Part shown: positions 58,905-64,000 of the stretch, in pieces
Position numbering within the stretch: the first letter of the stretch is position 1
How the letters are laid out: the number at the start of each line of letters is the position of its first letter
DNA from: Paroedura picta
Taxonomy: Eukaryota > Chordata > Lepidosauria > Squamata > Gekkonidae
Assembly (NCBI RefSeq): GCF_049243985.1
Contig: NC_135371.1
Location: 2,071,501 to 2,135,500 of the forward strand
Direction: 5' to 3'
Length of the DNA stretch: 64,000 nucleotides
The notes under the pieces: generated by a model
Database searches by the model: none
Told to the model about the DNA's origin: nothing
What the model saw: only the letters and a program-made list of their open reading frames with translations
Translations under genes and position numbers: made by a program

Positions 58905-59155
58905 ACCAGGAAAGACGAAGAAGCTGAATTGGTTTTTATACCCTGCTTTTTACTACCCAAAGGAGTCTCAAAGCGGCTTCCAATCGCCTTCCCTTCCTCT
59001 CCTCACAAAAGGAGTAGATGAGACTGAAAGCGCTATGAGAGAACTGTGACTGGCCCAAGGTCACCCAGCTGGCTGCATGTGGAGAAGTGGGGCATCAAAC
59101 CTGGGTCTCCAAATTACAGGCTGACACTCTTAACCACTACACAAAGTTGGCCTCT
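58905..59155 (-). repeat. SINE family 1
   Basis: Tail 'gacgaagaagctgaattgg', body 'tactacccaaaggagtctc', head 'ctcttaaccactacacaaag'. Confidence 0.75.
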
Positions 59156-59314
59156 CCTCCCCACACACATCTTGGAGTGAGGGGAATCTGCTGCTTTTTG
59201 CATGGGGGTGCATCTGAAACAGCGTTTTCATGGGTGGTAATTGGAGGGGGGATTTGCACAAGGGACCCCCTCCCAGAAGGAGAGAGGGGAAGTGGTGTGG
59301 TAGTTTAAGGTGTG

Positions 59315-59480
59315 GCACACAGAGGGTTGTCAGTCTCCTAGAGGGACTCAGAGATCTCTGTGAATAAGAACTGATTTACAGAGATCAGTTTCCATGGAGA
59401 AAACAGCTACTTTGCAGGGCGTGAACTCCAGGGCATTATACCGCCCCCCAAAAAATTTTCAGGTGCTTCCCAAGCAGGTG
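59315..59480 (+). repeat. Family-3 interspersed repeat
   Basis: 'gttgtcagtctcctagaggg', 'cagagatcagtttccatgg' and 'gcattataccgccccc'. Diverged. Confidence 0.45.
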
Positions 59481-61827
59481 CAGAAATCCCTACAGGGCTG
59501 GAAAAGTTGCAAGAAGTGGGGGGAAGGCACAGAAAATGTATTGGGGGGGTCTCCAAGTCCCTCCTGGCCAACTCTGGTGCTTGGGGGGCAGGGGCCTACC
59601 AGTAGAAAGAAAGCCTAGGTCATGTTATGAGTGTTGCAGTTGATGTGATATCGTGCTAGCAAATTCTAGCTCTGGTATTTTGGCAGAAACTCAATGGCTA
59701 AATGGGCTTCTATCATAGATTTGTTGCCCAAGTACCAAAGTGTTGCTCAGAAGTCACTTGTGTGATTATGTCTCTTCCTGTGCAAAACTGCCAACTGGTA
59801 AGACCCCTGCCGGCCAGCAGCTGCTTGGGGGTGAGGTGGGTGTATGTAGCTTTCCCAGGTCCTTAGAAGCAAACCTGCCATTTCCTGAGCTGCTAGTCCT
59901 CAGTGAGGCTGTCTGCTAGAAGGAACTGCCCCTTGGTGAATCCTCCTTCTGGCAGAGCCAAAGATGGAAACAGTCTTCTTTTCAAGGTTATCCACCCCTT
60001 ACCTGGAAGGCGGTTTAACCTAGTAGCACATGTAGCAAATGCTAGGGGCCTTGCGATTCCAGGGACCCTGCAATATTATACAGATAGAGGCTTTGACAAA
60101 TTAATCCTTAAGGGGTCTTCATACTTATGCGGATTGTGAACTGCAAGAAGAGAAAAGGGGAGAAATGCATGCGTAAAGAGAGGCAGGTCAATCCCTGCCC
60201 CCTCCCCTTTGCAAGGTTATTCTGCGGAATGTGACATGATCTCAGGTGGAGGTGTTTTAATTTGGGAACTAGTGGTGCCGTTTTGGGTAATTGCTGATGG
60301 GAAAAATCCAGGTGTTTCCAATAAGAGGGTGGAATGAGCATGATGTAATGCTCTAGCATCTTGCATCATTTTTGACATCTCATTTGTTCCTCTGCACCAG
60401 CTGACCAGAAAAGTAAAATGTGGGCCTGGCCATAGGGATCCAGCTTGGATTTTGTCTTCAGGTGCTTCCCGAAGCTTGGATTTTGTCTGCCGCACACAAG
60501 TGAAATTGCTACAGCTATGTAGGAGGCCTTTTACACTGGGGTTAGCTCCCTTCAGGAAACTAAGTTAAGGGCCACCTGAAGCAAGGGAAGAGACTCAGGT
60601 TGTAAGTTAGCATGTTTTGTGTTGTTTGTCTCATGAAACTCTGTGGTATTATTTAAACCCACTATTTAATCTTTTTTCAAAATTCCTATAATGAACTCTT
60701 ATGATTATTTGCATGCCCTGCCCTGTGAACCTGATGCCCCAGGAGCCTGTTCCTTGACATGCTGGCAGCGAGAGAGATCAGGGCCCGTGTCTCAATAATA
60801 AAGACTGCGCATTAACACAACAGGCCTGCAGCGTGCTTACTGTTGTGTGAGCCAGGATGGACAGGTTTGCATCAAATTACCTGTCAGGCAGGCCTAGCAG
60901 AATGGTGGAAGTTGGGGTGGCAAATGACTGCTAAGGAAGTGGACACTTATGGCCAAAGCGCCGGGCATTGGGATGTCTCCAGTGACTTCGATGAGAAGGA
61001 GGGAGAAGACAGACCCAGGCGGGATGATGCGGGTCAGTAATCTTCAACCTCTCAACGGCAGAGATGATGGGATGTGGATTTGAGAGGGCAGCGGGCGGCA
61101 GCAGGAATCCTAGTGCAAAAGGCCCAGGTTGGTCGTCTGGCCCTCAAAGTCCCCCTTAGCCCAGGGGCCCTTGCGGATGTGCCCTATCGTTCCTGAAGAG
61201 GGAAACTTCCTGTCGCATTCCGTTGCTCTGAGATTTCTAACTGGTGGAGATTTGCTCTTCTGAGAAACTATGGTGCAAAAAGCTACAGCTGTGCAGAGGG
61301 AGGTGAGAGCAGCTGCCGTGCCTAATGTTCCAGCTCAGCTGCCTCTGCAAGAAAACAGCATTGGCAACATGTGTGAGAGCGCCTGTCTCCCTTCCAGCCC
61401 CATCTGACCCTGTGAGTATTTCTACAAAGATTCTTCATTTGAAAGCATCTAGGAAGAAGAGGAGGGAACATTTGCCGGCAGACTGAGGCAGCCATACGGA
61501 GGGGTAAAAGACTTTGCAGGCGGAAATAAGTTCATCTGAACCCTTAAGCTGCTGTAAAGACCCCTTCCCAGGCTGAAGGTTCTGGCGTGCCGGCAAGTGC
61601 CTCTAGTGAAGTGGCCCCATCGGTGAAAGAGCTTACAAAGGTCTTCCAAACAGGAGGTGCAATGAAACTCCCTTCCAGATTGCATGCTGTCAGGCTGGCG
61701 TCTGCAATTCCTTAGGCTAGAGAAGTGCTGCTTCAAACTCAGGTGCTTCCCAAGTGTGACAGCAGAAGAGCAGAGAGCCTGAAACTGTTCAGGAGAAGAG
61801 AAGCACGTGTGAGACTGCGAGCGCTGA
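59481..61827. other. Intergenic, nothing firmly recognised
   Basis: 60540-60840 has an 'aataataaagac' signal followed by 'acaacaggcctgcagcg', which might be the end of an old LTR-type repeat, but no second copy or family could be recognised. No host exon is supported. Confidence 0.3.
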
Positions 61828-62163
61828 TTGCGAAGGAAATTGAATGGAAATGGAATGGACCCGATCCTAGGAGTGCAGAGTGGGAGAGAGGAAGTGCTGG
61901 ATCCTCCAGGCCACACTGTCTCAAAGGTGACGCTGTCTCTGCCCCTCTCTGAGGACAGGCCTGAAGAAATGAACCCTGCTTTTGACTCTATTAAAGCTCA
62001 AGCCCATATTCCAACCGGAACTGATTTCCCCCCTCCCCACTGGAGTGCCCTTGGGGGGACAGTAGCATTACCTTTTAAGGATGTCGAAGTATATTTCCGT
62101 AAGGGGGATGAAGAGCCTCTTGGAAAATGCTTGCATGTATTGTTTGTCTTGTGTGCCATTTGA
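61828..62163 (+). other. Open frame with a faint KRAB-like stretch
   Basis: A 111-codon frame ends VALPFKDVEVYFRKGDEEPL, which resembles the opening of a KRAB A box (VTFxDVxVYF). No EEW or MLE, no clear acceptor and no downstream finger exon. Could be a decayed KRAB exon or chance. Confidence 0.25.
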
Positions 62164-63378
62164 TCATGTTACGCCAGGGATTCCCAACTAGGGGTCTGCA
62201 GAAGCTCTGGAGAGGTCCCATGGCCTTTCCCCTCCTGCCTGAATAGACTTGGCCACAAGCTAAGGAACTGGCTGCTTCTACCCAGAGGGCTTGGTGGGTA
62301 GGCCATGGGTGTAAAAAAACCAATGGAAGGAGTTTTTCGTGGCATGGGATGACAGGTCCAGGCTGTCTTCTTAGCTCCTGCCCTTTCTGACCTACATGAG
62401 GCGGAGCTGGCGTGGTAGCAGTAAAGGTGGGGGGAGGGAGGGAAAGGTAGGTGAAGGGTGCAGGTGGTCATGTTACTTCTGGCAGGGAGTCATGGCCAGC
62501 TGACATCACTTCCAGGAGTCCCTGAAGCCTGAAAATATATTTCAGGAGCTCCTCCACAGTCTTAAGCCAAGCTGCTCCATGAACTATAACCTACCTTACT
62601 TGCTTGATCGTAAAGCCCTGCATCTAAATTTTGCAGCTGAAATCATTATTAAAATCATGAATTTTTGCTTCTTGGAGGAGGGCATGTGAAGTGAGACAGT
62701 TCAATTCCCCTCCCCCATTTGACATCTTTTCTCTAAATTTATGAATGTTCCATGTGCTTTCTTGTTCCTGTTTTGTGTGCGCCACTTTAAGACCGTGAGG
62801 GGAGGGAGGTAAGCCAAATAAACAAAATAAAGGAATAAAATGTGTGAACTTCCTCATAGATATGAGGGCATTGCCCTCATGCTCCTCGCAAAGGTATGAG
62901 AAAAGAAGAGGATGAATGCTGGCATTGGAGCTGGCCTCTGGAAAGGAAACACCGTTTGTTCCCTAGAAGGGGAAAGTCCCCTGAATGTAGGGGGGGGGGG
63001 TGAATGGCAGTCTGAACCTTATTTTGAGGCGCAAGGGCATGCAGTCATTCCCATTCCTTATTCAAATTTTCTTTGTGCTGGAGTCTTCTTGGGGGCAACC
63101 CAAGTAGAAGACTGTGGTGTCAGAAATAGCGTTTGGACTGGGCACCACTGTATACCCCTTGCAGGGGACAGTCTCTGGAGGGTGGTCATGAGGCATTGAG
63201 GGCGATCCAAAGATTGTTTTGGGGTGCAGCCTGGTACCAGCTTACTCCGATTGTCCTGGGGGCACCCCAATTTGGGTCACCTGGCACAAGAGCTGAATTT
63301 TGGAGCAGAGAACACCATCTGTCCCCTTGAGGGGGACAATCCCCTAAATGTGGGGGGTGTATGACTTTGTTGTTGTTG
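62164..63378. other. Intergenic, nothing recognised
   Basis: Two similar segments near 63025-63170 and 63200-63360 ('gggggcaccccaatttggg', 'agggggacaatcccctaaat') hint at a local duplication of unknown sequence. No gene supported. Confidence 0.35.
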
Positions 63379-63640
63379 TTATGTGCGAAGTCGTGTCCGA
63401 CCCATCGCGACCCCATGGACAATGATCCTCCAGGCCTTCCTGTCCTCCACCATTCTCCGGAGTCCATTTAAGTTTGCACCGACTGCTTCAGTGACTCCAT
63501 CCAGCCACCTCATTCTCTGTCGTCCCGTTCTTCTTTTGCCCTCGATCTCTCCCAGCATTAGGCTCTTCTCCAGGGAGTCCTTCCTTCTCATGAGGTGGCC
63601 AAAGGATTTGAGTTTCATCTTCATCTTCAGTTTCATGTAT
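63379..63640 (-). mobile_element. BovB (RTE) LINE 3' end with ORF C-terminus
   Basis: On the - strand an 85-codon frame reads FGHLMRRKDSLEKSLMLGEI, GRQRMRWLDGVTEAVG and AWRIIVHGVAMGRTRLRT. I recognise these as the C-terminus of the BovB reverse-transcriptase protein. The 3' end then shows 'gggtcgcgatgggtcggac' and 'aacaacaacaa'. Strongly 5'-truncated. Confidence 0.9.
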
Positions 63641-63779
63641 GGCTTACGGTGGTCGAAACCTTATTTTGAGGTTCAGAGCTTTCGAATTCCTCTCAACGTT
63701 TCCCGCTGGACTCAAGAATAAGGAACTGGGGGCCAACCTCAGCCTCCCTTTCCAAATCCCATCTCCCCCCCAGGGAGCT

Positions 63780-64000
63780 CAGGGGGAGGCATTCTGGGCC
63801 TCCTCTCCTGTCACCCACCAGCTGCCGAGCCCGGGCGGGGATTCGAACGCGGCTCTCCCACGACCAGCCCGAGCCCTCCGGCCACCCCCCATCGCCCCAC
63901 CCGAGAAAAGGCTCCCGAAGCGCTCACCGGATCAGTCCCGGCCGCCTCCCCGCCGGGCTGCGCTCCGCACAGGCGGCTTTTGGAGGGAAAGCCTCGCGGC
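63780..64000 (-). promoter_or_regulatory. CpG-rich block, possible divergent first exon
   Basis: CpG-dense to the window edge. On the - strand 'ctgatccg|gtgagcgc' at 63928 is a strong donor, so a first exon of a - strand gene may begin beyond 64000 and end at 63928. Inference from composition and one splice motif. Confidence 0.4.

Noticed and set aside
60540-60840. A possible old LTR-like end
   Set aside because: Only a poly(A)-type signal and a loosely suggestive end were visible, with no second copy or family match, so I do not claim an element.

Overview
The window is vertebrate nuclear DNA, most likely from a squamate reptile. Host coding exons are short and separated by introns with GT-AG junctions. 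The interspersed DNA is a typical squamate mix: CR1-like and L2-like LINE ends, a BovB (RTE) LINE 3' end, tRNA-headed SINEs (one family with a BovB-like tail) and palindromic hAT-like MITEs. I cannot name the species, and I assign no gene symbols because orthology cannot be judged without a search.

The window is a head-to-tail cluster of C2H2 zinc-finger (ZNF) transcription-factor genes, all on the + strand. Gene A (895-4639) is KRAB-ZNF. Gene B (11381-14645) is SCAN-KRAB-ZNF. Genes C (21561-25715), D (31918-37025), E (39800-43879) and F (47188-50460) are SCAN-ZNF genes. Each has an extended SCAN exon that keeps an upstream gag-capsid-like segment, then a short exon that looks like a decayed KRAB box, then the finger exon. 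A SCAN pseudogene (G, 53689-54113) lies on the - strand. Gene H (56790-58609) carries at least 17 canonical fingers, and the KRAB exon in front of it is split by a MITE. For genes A-F the exon phases agree and the summed coding lengths are divisible by three, which is the main support for the gene models.

Between genes lie CpG-rich blocks that may be promoters (about 28.6-29.06, 39.06-39.3, 55.06-55.42 and 63.78-64.0 kb), a 56-bp minisatellite behind gene A, a recent 1.1-kb tandem duplication in the probable first intron of gene D, a perfect 56-bp-arm palindrome at 45.5 kb and a large inverted repeat inside gene C. The right edge may hold the first exon of a gene on the - strand.

Together the genes look like a rapidly evolving family of DNA-binding repressors: SCAN for dimerisation, KRAB for co-repressor recruitment, finger arrays for target choice. 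Signs of rapid turnover are internal finger duplication, probable gene conversion between E and F, decayed fingers, KRAB boxes with changed key motifs and a transposon insertion in a KRAB exon. I found no operon, CRISPR array, rRNA or clear functional tRNA. The best candidate for something under-described is the extended SCAN plus decayed-KRAB architecture of genes C-F.
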